A DNA stretch of 64,000 nucleotides. Origin: Nitratireductor thuwali. Lineage in GTDB: Bacteria; Pseudomonadota; Alphaproteobacteria; Rhizobiales; Rhizobiaceae. The stretch covers positions 4,028,001 to 4,092,000 of the forward strand of contig NZ_CP030941.1 of assembly GCF_036621415.1 (NCBI RefSeq), in the 5' to 3' direction. The notes under the pieces are model-generated. The model saw only the letters and a list, made by a program, of their open reading frames with translations. It searched no databases and was not told the DNA's origin. Positions 34,970-44,081 of the stretch are shown in pieces. Position numbers and translations under genes: made by a program. Every line of letters begins with the position of its first letter. Position 1 is the stretch's first letter.

Positions 34970-35836
34970 ATGCCGCGTATTGCCTATGTGAATGGCCGCT
35001 ACGTCCGCCATGCCGACGCCGCCGTGCATGTGGAGGATCGCGGATACCAGTTTGCCGACGGTGTCTACGAGGTCTGCGAAGTGGCGCGCGGTTTCATCAT
35101 GGACATGACGCGCCATCTCGATCGCCTCGGCCGCTCTCTCGGCGAGCTGGAGATCGGCTGGCCGATGAGCCGAAAGGCGCTCGAACTCGTCATGCGGGAG
35201 GTGGTCCGCCGCAACGGCGTGCGTGACGGCCTCGTCTACCTTCAGGTGACCCGCGGCGTCGCCCCCCGCGATCATTTCTTCCCGGCAGGACATGTTGCCC
35301 CCGCGATCGTCGTGACCGCCAAGCGGGCGAGCCGGGCAGCGGCCGACAAGCGCGCCGAGACCGGCATCAAGGTCATTACCGTGCCCGAAAACCGCTGGGA
35401 GCGGGTGGACATCAAGACCGTCGGCCTGCTGCCGAACGTTCTCGCCCGCCAGAAGGCGCGCCGTTCAGGCGCCGCAGAAGCCTGGTTCGTCGACCATGAC
35501 GGCACGGTAAAGGAGGGGGCGGCGACCAACGCCTGGATTGTCACCCAGGACGGCACGCTGGTCACGAGGCCGGCCGATTTCGGGATCTTGCGCGGGGTAA
35601 CCCGAGCCACGGTGATGGACATCGCCGCCTCGATGAACCTGACGGTCGAGGAGCGGCCCTTCACGGTGCAGGAAGCGCACGAGGCGCGCGAGGCGTTCAT
35701 CACGGCCGCGACGACGGTTGTCATGCCCGTGGTGGAGATCGACGGGCGGACGGTGGCCAACGGCCATCCCGGCTCGCTCACCTTATCGTTGCGGAATGCG
35801 TTTTTTGACATTGCGGAAAAAAGTCGCGCCTGTTAA
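34970..35836 (+). CDS. dat: D-amino acid aminotransferase (class IV PLP enzyme)
   Basis: A 288-residue fold-type IV aminotransferase. Features include the N-terminal AYVNGRYVRHADAAVHVEDRGYQFADGVYEV block, the PLP-Lys segment VDIKTVGLLPNVLARQKARRSGAAEAWFVD, the EGAATNAWIV cofactor loop and ILRGVTRATVMD. D-alanine/D-glutamate transamination is inferred from the family. It lies between trkA and hfq, a conserved placement. Confidence 0.9.
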   Translation: MPRIAYVNGRYVRHADAAVHVEDRGYQFADGVYEVCEVARGFIMDMTRHLDRLGRSLGELEIGWPMSRKALELVMREVVRRNGVRDGLVYLQVTRGVAPRDHFFPAGHVAPAIVVTAKRASRAAADKRAETGIKVITVPENRWERVDIKTVGLLPNVLARQKARRSGAAEAWFVDHDGTVKEGAATNAWIVTQDGTLVTRPADFGILRGVTRATVMDIAASMNLTVEERPFTVQEAHEAREAFITAATTVVMPVVEIDGRTVANGHPGSLTLSLRNAFFDIAEKSRAC

Positions 35837-36064
35837 CCACCGTAAGGAGTGTTTATCAATTTGATGAGCATCCGGAGCAACGAGGCGGCCTTTGAACATG
35901 CTGTCCGAGGGCTTTTATTGATAGACAACACTCGGGTCGCCGAAGACACGGTACGGTTTTGGCGACCTGTGCGCCGGGCCTGATAGCCAAGAGCGCTATG
36001 CTTGACAGGACAGGTCAAGTTTGCGCTACTGCCGGGTCTGCCGCAGGGGATGGTAAGAAGAACT

Positions 36065-36313
36065 ATGGCGGAAAGATCGCAAAACTTGCAGGACCTTTTC
36101 CTGAATACCGTACGCAAGAGCAAGAACCCGTTGACGATCTTTCTCATCAACGGCGTAAAGCTCACAGGCGTCGTAACCTCATTCGATAATTTCTGCGTCC
36201 TTCTGCGCCGCGATGGACATTCGCAGCTCGTCTACAAGCACGCGATCTCGACAATCATGCCGAGCCAGCCGGTGCAACTGTTCGAGGCGGAAGAAGCCAG
36301 TCGGGAAGGCTGA
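36065..36313 (+). CDS. hfq: RNA chaperone Hfq
   Basis: An 82-residue Sm-like hexamer subunit that pairs small RNAs with mRNAs. Sm1 ([30 protein letters not shown]) and Sm2 ([13 protein letters not shown]) are intact. The short acidic tail is typical of rhizobia. Start 36065 ([14 protein letters not shown]) matches the family; the frame opens 21 codons earlier without similarity. The hflX frame begins immediately after its stop. Confidence 0.98.
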   Translation: MAERSQNLQDLFLNTVRKSKNPLTIFLINGVKLTGVVTSFDNFCVLLRRDGHSQLVYKHAISTIMPSQPVQLFEAEEASREG

Positions 36314-37684
36314 TTGTCCGATATTTTCGGGGCTGACAGGGGCGATATCGATGGACCCGGCATGCCGGGAGCCCAGGCGAAGGCTGTTGTCGTAACACCC
36401 ATCCTCACCCAGGCGCGGTTCCAGGCCCAGGATGGGGCAGGGCGCCCGCGGCTCACGCTGTCTCCCGATGCAAGGCTGGCCGAAGCGATCGGCCTTGCCG
36501 AGGCCATCGAACTCGAGATCGTGCACAGCGAGATCATCCTCCTGTCGGCGCCGCGGCCGGCGACGCTGATCGGCAGCGGCAAGGTGGACGAGCTGGCGGC
36601 CATCGCGGAAGAACGCGGCGCCGAGCTCGTTGTGGTCGACCATCAGCTGACGCCGGTGCAGCAGCGAAATCTCGAGCGACAGTTGAAGGCCAAGGTGCTG
36701 GATCGCACCGGGCTGATCCTGGAGATATTCGGCCGCCGTGCCCGCACCAAGGAAGGCCGCCTGCAGGTTGATCTGGCGCATCTGGAATATCAGCGCGGCA
36801 GGCTGGTCAGGAGCTGGACCCATCTCGAGCGCCAGCGCGGCGGCGGCGGCTTCATGGGCGGCCCTGGCGAGACGCAGATCGAGGCCGACCGGCGGCTGCT
36901 CCAGGAGCGCATCATCCGCATCAAGCGCGAGCTGGAAACCGTTCGCCGCACCCGCGACCTGCACCGCGCCAAGCGCAAGAAGGTGCCGTTTCCGGTGGTC
37001 GCGATCGTCGGCTATACCAACGCCGGAAAGTCTACGCTTTTCAATCGCCTGACCGGGGCCGCCGTGGTTGCGGAGGACATGCTTTTCGCGACGCTCGACC
37101 CGACCCTGCGCCGCATCAGGCTGCCGCACGGCACGACCATCATCCTGTCGGACACGGTGGGCTTCATCTCCGATCTACCGACCCATCTGGTCGCCGCGTT
37201 CCGCGCCACGCTGGAGGAGGTCGTCGAGGCGGATCTTGTGATCCACCTGCGCGACATATCGGACCCCGACACGATGGCGCATGCCGAGGACGTGCATCAG
37301 GTCCTTGACAGCCTTGGGGTCGACGCCGGCGACGAGCGGCATGTCCTGGAGGTCTGGAACAAGATCGACCGGCTCGACGCCGCCAATCGCGAGCGCGTTC
37401 TTGCGTCGAGCTCGGGCGGCAAGCCGACCATGGCAGTTTCAGCCGTCACGGGCGAGGGGATCGGCGACCTTCTCGAACTGATCGAGAACCGTGTTTCGGG
37501 CGCGCTCAGCGAGATGACGGTCAAGCTGAACGCTGGACAGATGGCGCTTGTCGACTGGATCCACCGGAACGGCGACGTGCTGGAGCGAAAGCATCACGAC
37601 GATGGCTCGCTGACCCTGCGCCTGCGGGCCACGGGAGCCGCGCGCGAGGAGATCCGCCGCAGGATCGGGGAATTCTCCGGATAG
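36314..37684 (+). CDS. hflX: GTPase HflX
   Basis: A 456-residue ribosome-associated GTPase. The N-terminal HflX domain contains LIGSGKVDELAAI and the glycine-rich GGGGFMGGPGETQIEADRRLL. The G domain has P-loop GYTNAGKSTLFNRLTG, DTVGFISDLP and NKID. A TTG directly after the hfq stop (36314) gives the longest form. The ATG at 36362 (MPGAQAKAVV) is an alternative that would drop 16 unconserved residues. Confidence 0.94.
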   Translation: MSDIFGADRGDIDGPGMPGAQAKAVVVTPILTQARFQAQDGAGRPRLTLSPDARLAEAIGLAEAIELEIVHSEIILLSAPRPATLIGSGKVDELAAIAEERGAELVVVDHQLTPVQQRNLERQLKAKVLDRTGLILEIFGRRARTKEGRLQVDLAHLEYQRGRLVRSWTHLERQRGGGGFMGGPGETQIEADRRLLQERIIRIKRELETVRRTRDLHRAKRKKVPFPVVAIVGYTNAGKSTLFNRLTGAAVVAEDMLFATLDPTLRRIRLPHGTTIILSDTVGFISDLPTHLVAAFRATLEEVVEADLVIHLRDISDPDTMAHAEDVHQVLDSLGVDAGDERHVLEVWNKIDRLDAANRERVLASSSGGKPTMAVSAVTGEGIGDLLELIENRVSGALSEMTVKLNAGQMALVDWIHRNGDVLERKHHDDGSLTLRLRATGAAREEIRRRIGEFSG

Positions 37685-37808
37685 GACGCGATTTGCCGTC
37701 GGCGGCTGGATCAGTTCGGCGTTTCCGCGAAACGCTGAGCCCATCCGACTATTTGACTTCACGCAACTCCGGACGGAAAACCGGCCTCAACTTCTCCTGG
37801 AACCGCTC

Positions 37809-37912
37809 TAGAGCATTTTGCAGTCAGGTGGAATCACCTGACGTCGCACAAATGCGGCAAAAACAAGTAGATAGAGCAGATCAGCGTTTCAGTGAAACGA
37901 TGATCTGCTCTA
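37809..37912. repeat. Palindromic intergenic repeat element (104 bp)
   Basis: The unit is bounded by perfect 7-bp terminal inverted repeats, TAGAGCA and TGCTCTA. Inside are a stem-loop (GTCAGGTG-GAAT-CACCTGAC, 37823-37842) and a longer near-perfect palindrome (37874-37910, arms GAGCAGATCA and TGATCTGCTC plus CGTTTCA/TGAAACG). It resembles the dispersed palindromic repeats of rhizobial genomes. Its right arm supplies the mazG stop codon. It may end hflX and mazG transcripts from both sides. Confidence 0.7.
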
Positions 37913-38737
37913 AGATTCGCGGCCTTCCTTCTTCTTCGCATCCTGCCAAAGCGCCTCCATCTCCGACAGCGGGGCTTCGCCAAACATTTTGCCGCCGCGC
38001 TTCAGGCCGTCTTCCACGGTGTGGAAGCGGCGTCTGAATTTGGCGTTCGTGGCGCTCAACGCGGCCTCCGCATCGACCCCCAGATGACGGCCGAGATTGA
38101 CCACCGCAAAGATCATGTCGCCCAATTCCTCCGACACCGCCTTGCCGTTGCCGGCCGTGATCTCGGCCCGCAGCTCGGCGATCTCCTCTTCGATCTTGTC
38201 CAGCACCGGCCCGGCTTCGCCCCAGTCAAATCCGACTCGCGCCGCCTTCTGCTGAAGCTTGAGCGCGTGGGTCAGCGCCGGCAGGGCGAGCGGCACGTCA
38301 TCGAGAAAGCCCGGCTCCCCGCCATGTCCGGCGGCCTCGCGACGGACTTTCCGGGCGGCCTTCTCCTCGGCCTTGATCCGGTCCCACATCCCCTTTGCCA
38401 TACCGGCGGATCGGCTTTTGTCGTCGCCGAAAACGTGGGGATGCCGGCGAATCATCTTGGCGGTGATCGCCTCGACCACGTCGCCGAAGTCGAACGCTTC
38501 CTGCTCCTCGGCCATGCGCGCATGGAAGACGACCTGCAGCAGCAGATCGCCCAGCTCCTCGCACAAATCCCCGAGATCGCCCCGCTGGATCGCGTCCGCC
38601 ACCTCATAAGCCTCTTCCACCGTATAGGGTGCGATGGAAGCGAAATCCTGCTCGACATCCCAGGGACAGCCGGTCTCGGGATCGCGCAATCGCTGCATGA
38701 TTTGCAGAAGGCGGGAGATGTCGCGGGAAGGTTCCAT
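37910..38737 (-). CDS. mazG: Nucleoside triphosphate pyrophosphohydrolase MazG
   Basis: A 275-residue all-alpha NTP pyrophosphatase with two MazG domains. The first has LRDPETGCPWDVEQDFASIAPYTVEEAYEVADAI and LCEELGDLLLQVVFHARMAEE; the second has IEEEIAELRAEI and EELGDMIFAVVNLGRHLG. It cleans non-canonical NTPs or lowers (p)ppGpp. The start at 38737 (MEPSRDISRLL) fits the family; an ATG 30 bp upstream is possible, and neither has a clear ribosome site. The stop codon lies in the palindromic repeat. Confidence 0.93.
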   Translation of the reverse strand: MEPSRDISRLLQIMQRLRDPETGCPWDVEQDFASIAPYTVEEAYEVADAIQRGDLGDLCEELGDLLLQVVFHARMAEEQEAFDFGDVVEAITAKMIRRHPHVFGDDKSRSAGMAKGMWDRIKAEEKAARKVRREAAGHGGEPGFLDDVPLALPALTHALKLQQKAARVGFDWGEAGPVLDKIEEEIAELRAEITAGNGKAVSEELGDMIFAVVNLGRHLGVDAEAALSATNAKFRRRFHTVEDGLKRGGKMFGEAPLSEMEALWQDAKKKEGRES

Positions 38738-38859
38738 GCGCGGATCGTAGCCGAAGGTTCCGGCCATTGCGAAGCCGGAAACGGCCTGTGCCGGATTGTC
38801 CACAACGGCCTTTGGCTGCCCCGTCTTCTGCCGGGACGAAGCCGCATATCGCCAAGCCC

Positions 38860-38877
38860 ATTAGACGAAAGTCTAAT
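38860..38877. promoter_or_regulatory. Perfect 18-bp palindrome, candidate operator or hairpin
   Basis: ATTAGAC-GAAA-GTCTAAT: 7-bp arms around a GAAA spacer. As DNA it fits a dimeric repressor site; as RNA it would form a GNRA tetraloop hairpin. It lies 122 bp upstream of mazG and 216 bp upstream of livG. Confidence 0.45.
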
Positions 38878-38901
38878 CACATCTCTCCAGACTTCGCATT
38901 T

Positions 38902-38929
38902 GCAGCATTTTTCGCGATTTTTATGCTGC
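38902..38929. promoter_or_regulatory. Inverted repeat GCAGCAT-N14-ATGCTGC upstream of the liv operon
   Basis: Exact 7-bp arms flank an AT-rich spacer (TTTTCGCGATTTTT). The layout suits a LysR- or Lrp-type regulator of the amino-acid transporter, but no regulator gene is adjacent. Confidence 0.4.
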
Positions 38930-39093
38930 GCCCGCGTTGTGCCGCAGTTTCAGGTGCTTGCATCTTTGCTGCGCTCGTGCATTGCTTGGCAAAAGCGAAC
39001 GCATGGGAGAGCGTCGCGGGGGAGGCCAGGGAGGAGGGCCGCCCAGCGCGATAGAAGACGCCCCCGCAATCGCCTGGAGGAGGAACCGACCGC

Positions 39094-39849
39094 ATGAGCG
39101 ACGGGGTGATACTTGCCGCCCAAGATCTGACCAAGGAATTCCGAGGCTTCTTCGCGGTCAATGGCGTGAATCTCATGGTCCAGCGCGGCACCGTCCACGC
39201 GCTGATCGGACCCAACGGCGCCGGCAAGACGACGTGCTTCAACCTTTTGACGAAGTTCCTGTCGCCGACGCGCGGGCAGATCACCTATAACGGCCGGGAC
39301 ATCACGTCGCTGCCGCCGGCGGGCATCGCACGGCTGGGCATGGTGCGGTCCTTTCAGATCTCGGCGGTATTCCCGCACATGACGGCGCTCGAGAATGTCC
39401 GCATCGCGCTGCAGCGCGAACGCGGCGACAGCTATGATTTCTGGCGGTCCGAAAAGGTCCTTTCGGTGTTCGACGATCGCGCCGCCGCCTTGCTCGAGGA
39501 GGTCGGGCTGACCGAGTTTTCCGGCACGCTGGCCGAAGAACTGCCCTATGGCCGCAAGCGCGCGCTCGAGATCGCCACCACATTGGCGCTCGACCCGGAA
39601 ATGCTGCTGCTCGACGAGCCGATGGCCGGCATGACGCAGGAAGATATCGATCGCATCTCGACGCTCATCAAGCGGGTAGCCAAGAGCCGTACGGTGCTGA
39701 TGGTCGAGCACAATCTGTCAGTCGTGGCCGATCTTTCCGACCGCATCACGGTGCTGGCGCGCGGCCAGGTGCTGGCGGAGGGCGACTATGCATCCATTTC
39801 AAAGGATGAGCGCGTGATCGAGGCATATATCGGAGGCGGTCATGAGTGA
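39094..39849 (+). CDS. livG: Branched-chain amino acid type ABC transporter ATPase (LivG-like)
   Basis: A 251-residue ATPase. Walker A is GPNGAGKTTCFN and Walker B LLLDEPMAGMT. The ABC signature region reads EELPYGRKRALEIATTLALDP rather than LSGGQ, as is common in LivG. The C-terminal ISKDERVIEAYIGG is LivG-type. It heads a five-gene set and overlaps livF by 8 bp. Substrate is not deducible; urea or amides are alternatives to branched-chain amino acids. Confidence 0.9.
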   Translation: MSDGVILAAQDLTKEFRGFFAVNGVNLMVQRGTVHALIGPNGAGKTTCFNLLTKFLSPTRGQITYNGRDITSLPPAGIARLGMVRSFQISAVFPHMTALENVRIALQRERGDSYDFWRSEKVLSVFDDRAAALLEEVGLTEFSGTLAEELPYGRKRALEIATTLALDPEMLLLDEPMAGMTQEDIDRISTLIKRVAKSRTVLMVEHNLSVVADLSDRITVLARGQVLAEGDYASISKDERVIEAYIGGGHE

Positions 39850-40594
39850 GGCGGTGGTCGCCGGAACGGATGCCAAAGGCGCCGAAACGGGTGGCGAAGC
39901 GCTTTTGTCCGTCTCCGATCTGCATGGCTGGTACGGCGAAAGCCATGTGCTGCACGGCATGGCCTTCGACGTGCGGGAAGGCGAGGTCGTGACCCTGCTC
40001 GGGCGCAACGGCGCCGGCAAGACGACGACGCTCAAGGCCATCATGGGCATCCTGCCCAAGCGCACGGGCTCCGTGCGGTTCGGCGGAACGGAGCTGATCG
40101 GCGAGCCGGCCCGCAAGATCGCCCGCCGCGGCATTGCGCTATGCCCGGAAGAACGCGGCATCTTCGCCAGCCTCTCCGTCGAGGAAAACCTGCTGCTGCC
40201 GCCCCAGGTGAAGCCCGGCGGCCTGAGCCTCGATCGCATTTTCGAGCTGTTTCCCAATCTCAAGGAGCGGCTTTCCAGCCAGGGCACGAAGCTTTCCGGC
40301 GGCGAGCAGCAGATGCTGGCCATCGGACGCATCCTGCGGACCGGCGCCAAGCTTTTGCTGCTCGACGAGCCCACGGAGGGGCTCGCCCCGGTCATCGTGC
40401 AGCAGATCGGCGCCACGATCGCACGGCTCAAGCGCGAGGGCTTCACCATCGTGCTGGTCGAGCAGAACTTCCATTTCGCCGCTTCCCTCGCCGACCGGCA
40501 CTACGTGGTTGAGCAGGGCAGGGTGATCGACATCATCCCCAAGGCCGAGTTGGAGGCCAATATGGAAAAGCTGCACGCCTATCTGGGCGTGTAA
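39842..40594 (+). CDS. livF: Branched-chain amino acid type ABC transporter ATPase (LivF-like)
   Basis: The second ATPase of the transporter, 250 residues. It has Walker A GRNGAGKTTTLKAIMG, signature LSGGEQQMLAIGRIL, Walker B LLLLDEPTEGLAP and the LVEQN switch. It lies 61 bp before the binding-protein gene. Confidence 0.92.
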   Translation: MSEAVVAGTDAKGAETGGEALLSVSDLHGWYGESHVLHGMAFDVREGEVVTLLGRNGAGKTTTLKAIMGILPKRTGSVRFGGTELIGEPARKIARRGIALCPEERGIFASLSVEENLLLPPQVKPGGLSLDRIFELFPNLKERLSSQGTKLSGGEQQMLAIGRILRTGAKLLLLDEPTEGLAPVIVQQIGATIARLKREGFTIVLVEQNFHFAASLADRHYVVEQGRVIDIIPKAELEANMEKLHAYLGV

Positions 40595-40655
40595 GCCGAC
40601 AGGCAAACCAGGCCCCCGACAAGAACAAGGGCCGAAACGCAGGAGGAGAAGAAGA

Positions 40656-41855
40656 ATGAAATTTGCAAAGGCACTGCTTGCCACGGCCGCCATCGCCGCG
40701 ATGGCCGTCCCGGCATTCGCCGACACCGACGTGAAGATCGGCGTTCTCAACGATCGCTCCGGGCTTTACGCCGACCTTGCCGGCGAGGGCTCCGTCGTTG
40801 CCGCGCGCATGGCGGTCGAGGACTTCGATGCCGCCAGCAAGGGCATAGCGGTCGAGATCCTGTCGGCCGACCATCAGAACAAGCCGGATGTGGGCTCCAA
40901 CATCGCCCGCCAGTGGATAGACACCGAAGAAGTCGACGTCATCGTCGACGTGCCGACCTCCTCGGTGGCGCTCGCCGTGAACGAGGTCGTGCGCGAGAAG
41001 GACAAGGTGTTTCTCGCTTCGGGACCGGCAACATCGGACCTGACCGGCAAGGCGTGCTCGCCCAACACCATCCACTGGACCTACGACACCTATTCGCTGG
41101 CCAACGGCACCGGCAAGGCCATGGTGGAGCAGGGCGGCGACACCTGGTTCTTCCTGACCGCGGACTACGCCTTCGGCCACGCGCTCGAGCGTGACACGGC
41201 CGCAGTGGTCGAGGCATCGGGCGGCGAGGTGGTCGGCAGCGTTCGCCATCCGCTGAGCTCGAGCGACTTCTCGTCCTTCCTGCTTCAGGCCCAGGCCTCG
41301 GGCGCCAAGGTGATCGGGCTCGCAAATGCCGGCGGCGATACCGTCAACTCGATCAAGCAGGCTGCCGAATTCGGCATCGTCCAGGGCGGCCAGAGCCTTG
41401 CCGGCCTGCTGATCTTCTCCACCGACGTCGCGGCGCTCGGGCTCGAGACGGCGCAGGGGCTGGTGCTGACCAATGCCTTCCTTGCCGACCGCAATGAGGA
41501 TACGGCGGCCTTCGCCGCCCGCTTCAAGGAGAACCACGGCAAGAACCCGACCATGGTCCAGGCCGGCGTCTATTCCGCGGTGCTGCACTACCTGAAGGGC
41601 GTCGAAGCGGTCGGCAGCGACGATGCCGACGCCGTTCTGGAGTGGATGAAGGCCAATCCGTCGAACGACCCGGTTTTCGGAGAGGCAACCATCCGCAAGG
41701 ATGGCCGGCACATGCATGACATGTATCTGCTGCAGGTGAAGTCGCCGGACGAATCGACGGGCGAGGAAGACTACTTCAAGCTCCTGTCCACCATTCCGGC
41801 GGAAGAGGCCTTCCGTTCCATCGAAGACGGCGAGTGCGAGATGGCCAAACAGTAG
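40656..41855 (+). CDS. livK: Periplasmic substrate-binding protein (type I, LivK-like)
   Basis: A 399-residue secreted binding protein. The signal peptide MKFAKALLATAAIAAMAVPAFA is cleaved around residue 22, and the mature protein starts DTDVKIGVLNDRSGLYADLAGEGS, the family's first strand. It has two lobes with the LASGPATSDLTGKACSPNTIHWTYDTY hinge segment. The ligand is unknown. AGGAGGAGAAGA precedes the ATG. Confidence 0.92.
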   Translation: MKFAKALLATAAIAAMAVPAFADTDVKIGVLNDRSGLYADLAGEGSVVAARMAVEDFDAASKGIAVEILSADHQNKPDVGSNIARQWIDTEEVDVIVDVPTSSVALAVNEVVREKDKVFLASGPATSDLTGKACSPNTIHWTYDTYSLANGTGKAMVEQGGDTWFFLTADYAFGHALERDTAAVVEASGGEVVGSVRHPLSSSDFSSFLLQAQASGAKVIGLANAGGDTVNSIKQAAEFGIVQGGQSLAGLLIFSTDVAALGLETAQGLVLTNAFLADRNEDTAAFAARFKENHGKNPTMVQAGVYSAVLHYLKGVEAVGSDDADAVLEWMKANPSNDPVFGEATIRKDGRHMHDMYLLQVKSPDESTGEEDYFKLLSTIPAEEAFRSIEDGECEMAKQ

Positions 41856-41919
41856 TAGCGGCCTTCGTGCGGGCGCGCCCCGGCGCGCCCGCACGGTTTG
41901 ACGGGGACGGGACAAGCGC

Positions 41920-42807
41920 ATGTTCGAACTCATCGGAATTCCGCCGCAGGCGCTCTTCGGCCAGCTGCTTCTGGGGCTTATCAACGGCTCGTTCTATGCC
42001 GTGCTCAGCCTTGGACTGGCGGTCATTTTCGGACTGCTCAACATCATCAATTTCACCCACGGCGCGCAGTACATGCTGGGCGCTTTCGTCGCGTGGATGC
42101 TGCTCAACTATCTCGGGATCGGCTACTGGTGGGCGCTGCTTCTGGCGCCGCTGACGGTCGGCCTCCTGGGCGTCGTCATGGAGAGGCTGTTCATCCGGCG
42201 GCTCTACCATCTCGATCATCTTTACGGCCTGCTGCTGACATTCGGCCTCGCCCTCATCATCACCGGCATCTTCAAGCAGCAATTCGGCGTCTCGGGACTG
42301 CCTTACAGCGCGCCGGCGCTGTTGTCGGGCGGCTATAATCTCGGCTTCATGTACCTGCCGGTCTCGCGTGCCTGGGTCATCCTCGCATCGGCAATCGTCT
42401 GCTTCGGCACCTGGTTCGTCATCGAAAAGACCAGGCTCGGCGCCTATCTGCGCGCCGCGACCGAGAACCCGACGCTGGTCGGGGCGTTCGGCATCAACGT
42501 GCCGCTGCTGATCACCGCAACCTACGGCTTCGGCGTGGCTCTGGCCGCCTTTGCCGGTGTCCTTGCCGCACCGATCTACTCGGTCAACCCGATCATGGGC
42601 GAAAACCTCATCATCGTCGTCTTCGCCGTGGTGGTCATCGGCGGCATGGGGTCGATTCTGGGTTCCATCATCACAGGTTTTGGGCTGGGGCTGGTCGAGG
42701 GCCTGACGCGTGTTTTCTATCCGGAAGGTTCCGCCGTGGTGGTATTCGTGATCATGGCCATCGTGCTTCTTGTGAAGCCGGCCGGGCTCTTTGGGAGGGA
42801 AATCTGA
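41920..42807 (+). CDS. livH: ABC transporter permease (LivH-like)
   Basis: A 295-residue inner-membrane permease with about eight helices. The N-terminal block NGSFYAVLSLGLAVIFGLLNIINFTHGAQYMLGAF and the C-terminal VVIGGMGSILGSIITGFGLGLVEGL coupling-loop region are LivH hallmarks. It shares one base with the livM start. Confidence 0.93.
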   Translation: MFELIGIPPQALFGQLLLGLINGSFYAVLSLGLAVIFGLLNIINFTHGAQYMLGAFVAWMLLNYLGIGYWWALLLAPLTVGLLGVVMERLFIRRLYHLDHLYGLLLTFGLALIITGIFKQQFGVSGLPYSAPALLSGGYNLGFMYLPVSRAWVILASAIVCFGTWFVIEKTRLGAYLRAATENPTLVGAFGINVPLLITATYGFGVALAAFAGVLAAPIYSVNPIMGENLIIVVFAVVVIGGMGSILGSIITGFGLGLVEGLTRVFYPEGSAVVVFVIMAIVLLVKPAGLFGREI

Positions 42808-43790
42808 TGGCGGGGAATAGCGACGTCGTGGCCGCGCCCGTGCCGAATCTGCGTGAGCCAATAGGCATCCCGCGCCATCATATCGTGCTGTTTTCACTGC
42901 TTCTGGCAGGGCTTGTGGTAGCGCCGTTCGTGCTCTATCCGGTCTTCCTGATGAAGGTTCTGTGCTTTGCGCTTTTTGCCGCCGCCTTCAATCTTCTGCT
43001 GGGCTATGGCGGGCTGCTTTCCTTCGGCCACGCAGCCTATTTCGGCATGGCGAGCTATGTCAGCGCGCACGCGGCCAAGATATGGGGCCTGACGCCCGAA
43101 CTGGCCATCCTGTCCGGCACGCTGGTCGCGGCCGTGCTGGGCCTGGTCTTCGGCGCGCTGGCCATCCGCCGCCAGGGCATCTATTTCGCCATGGTGACCC
43201 TGGCATTCGCCCAGATGGTCTATTTCTTCTCGCTGCAGGCGCCATTCACCGGCGGCGAGGACGGCATCCAGGCGGTGCCGCGCGGCCATCTCTTCGGGCT
43301 CTTCGATCTCAGCCGGCCCGAGCCGCTGTATTTCTTCGTGCTCGCCATCTTTTTCGCCGGCATCCTTCTTATCTACCGCATCATCCATTCGCCGTTCGGG
43401 CAGGTGCTGAAGGCAATCCGCCAGAACGAGGCGCGCGCGGTCTCGCTCGGCTATCACGTCAATCGTTACAAGCTGACCGTCTTCGTCCTGTCGGCGGCCT
43501 TGTCGGGTCTGGCCGGCGCGACCAAGGCCATCGTTTTCCAGCTGGCTTCTCTTACCGACGTCTATTGGGCGATGTCGGGCGAGGTTGTGCTGATGACGCT
43601 GCTGGGCGGCATGGGAACGGTCTTCGGTCCGCTGGTCGGTGCCGCAGTGATCGTGACCATGCAGAACTATCTCGCGTCGTTTGGCGATTGGGTGACGATC
43701 ATCCAGGGGGCCATCTTCGTCATCGCCGTGCTCCTGTTCCGCGAAGGGATTGTCGGCGTCATCGCAAAGTGGACAAAGAAACCGTTGTAA
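42807..43790 (+). CDS. livM: ABC transporter permease (LivM-like)
   Basis: The 327-residue partner permease of LivH. Around nine membrane helices are present, with the LivM motifs LLLGYGGLLSFGHAAYFGMASYVSAH and GEVVLMTLLGGMGTVFGPLVGAAVIV, and the cytoplasmic loop QVLKAIRQNEARAVSLGYHVNRYKL. Last gene of the transporter set; the 291 bp to the next gene hold nothing I can assign. Confidence 0.93.
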   Translation: MAGNSDVVAAPVPNLREPIGIPRHHIVLFSLLLAGLVVAPFVLYPVFLMKVLCFALFAAAFNLLLGYGGLLSFGHAAYFGMASYVSAHAAKIWGLTPELAILSGTLVAAVLGLVFGALAIRRQGIYFAMVTLAFAQMVYFFSLQAPFTGGEDGIQAVPRGHLFGLFDLSRPEPLYFFVLAIFFAGILLIYRIIHSPFGQVLKAIRQNEARAVSLGYHVNRYKLTVFVLSAALSGLAGATKAIVFQLASLTDVYWAMSGEVVLMTLLGGMGTVFGPLVGAAVIVTMQNYLASFGDWVTIIQGAIFVIAVLLFREGIVGVIAKWTKKPL

Positions 43791-44081
43791 CTTTCGGATG
43801 AGAAACCATCTTCGCGCCTGAGGATGTGCTTTCCGGCGCACGAAAGAGTTCCATAATCTATCTTATGCGATCTACCGATGCAGGCAGATGGATTCGAAAT
43901 TGAGGTGTGCTCCGGATCGCTCCTGCCTACCCATCCAGCGTCGGCCGGGTGCCTCGCGCCGCGGCGGCTGCGCCCTCCCCATCGCCTACAGCATTATCGG
44001 CCCGCAAACCGGTTTGGAAAGCACGATGCGTCGATCCGAAGTATTTGGAGCGTCCTTGTCGTCCCAATGACGCTCGGCGCT

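Larger units (their letters stand above)
38738..39093. other. Divergent intergenic region between mazG and the liv operon
   Basis: About 356 bp with no convincing gene. It holds two dyads, at 38860-38877 and 38902-38929 (listed separately), and an AT-rich stretch (38881-38930) suited to a liv promoter. A GGAGGAGGAACCG ribosome site for livG is at its right end. Confidence 0.6.

Noticed and set aside
43791..44081. Short plus-strand frames after livM
   Set aside because: Overlapping ~60-codon frames exist in all three phases, with no ribosome sites and no family resemblance. The segment seems non-coding.
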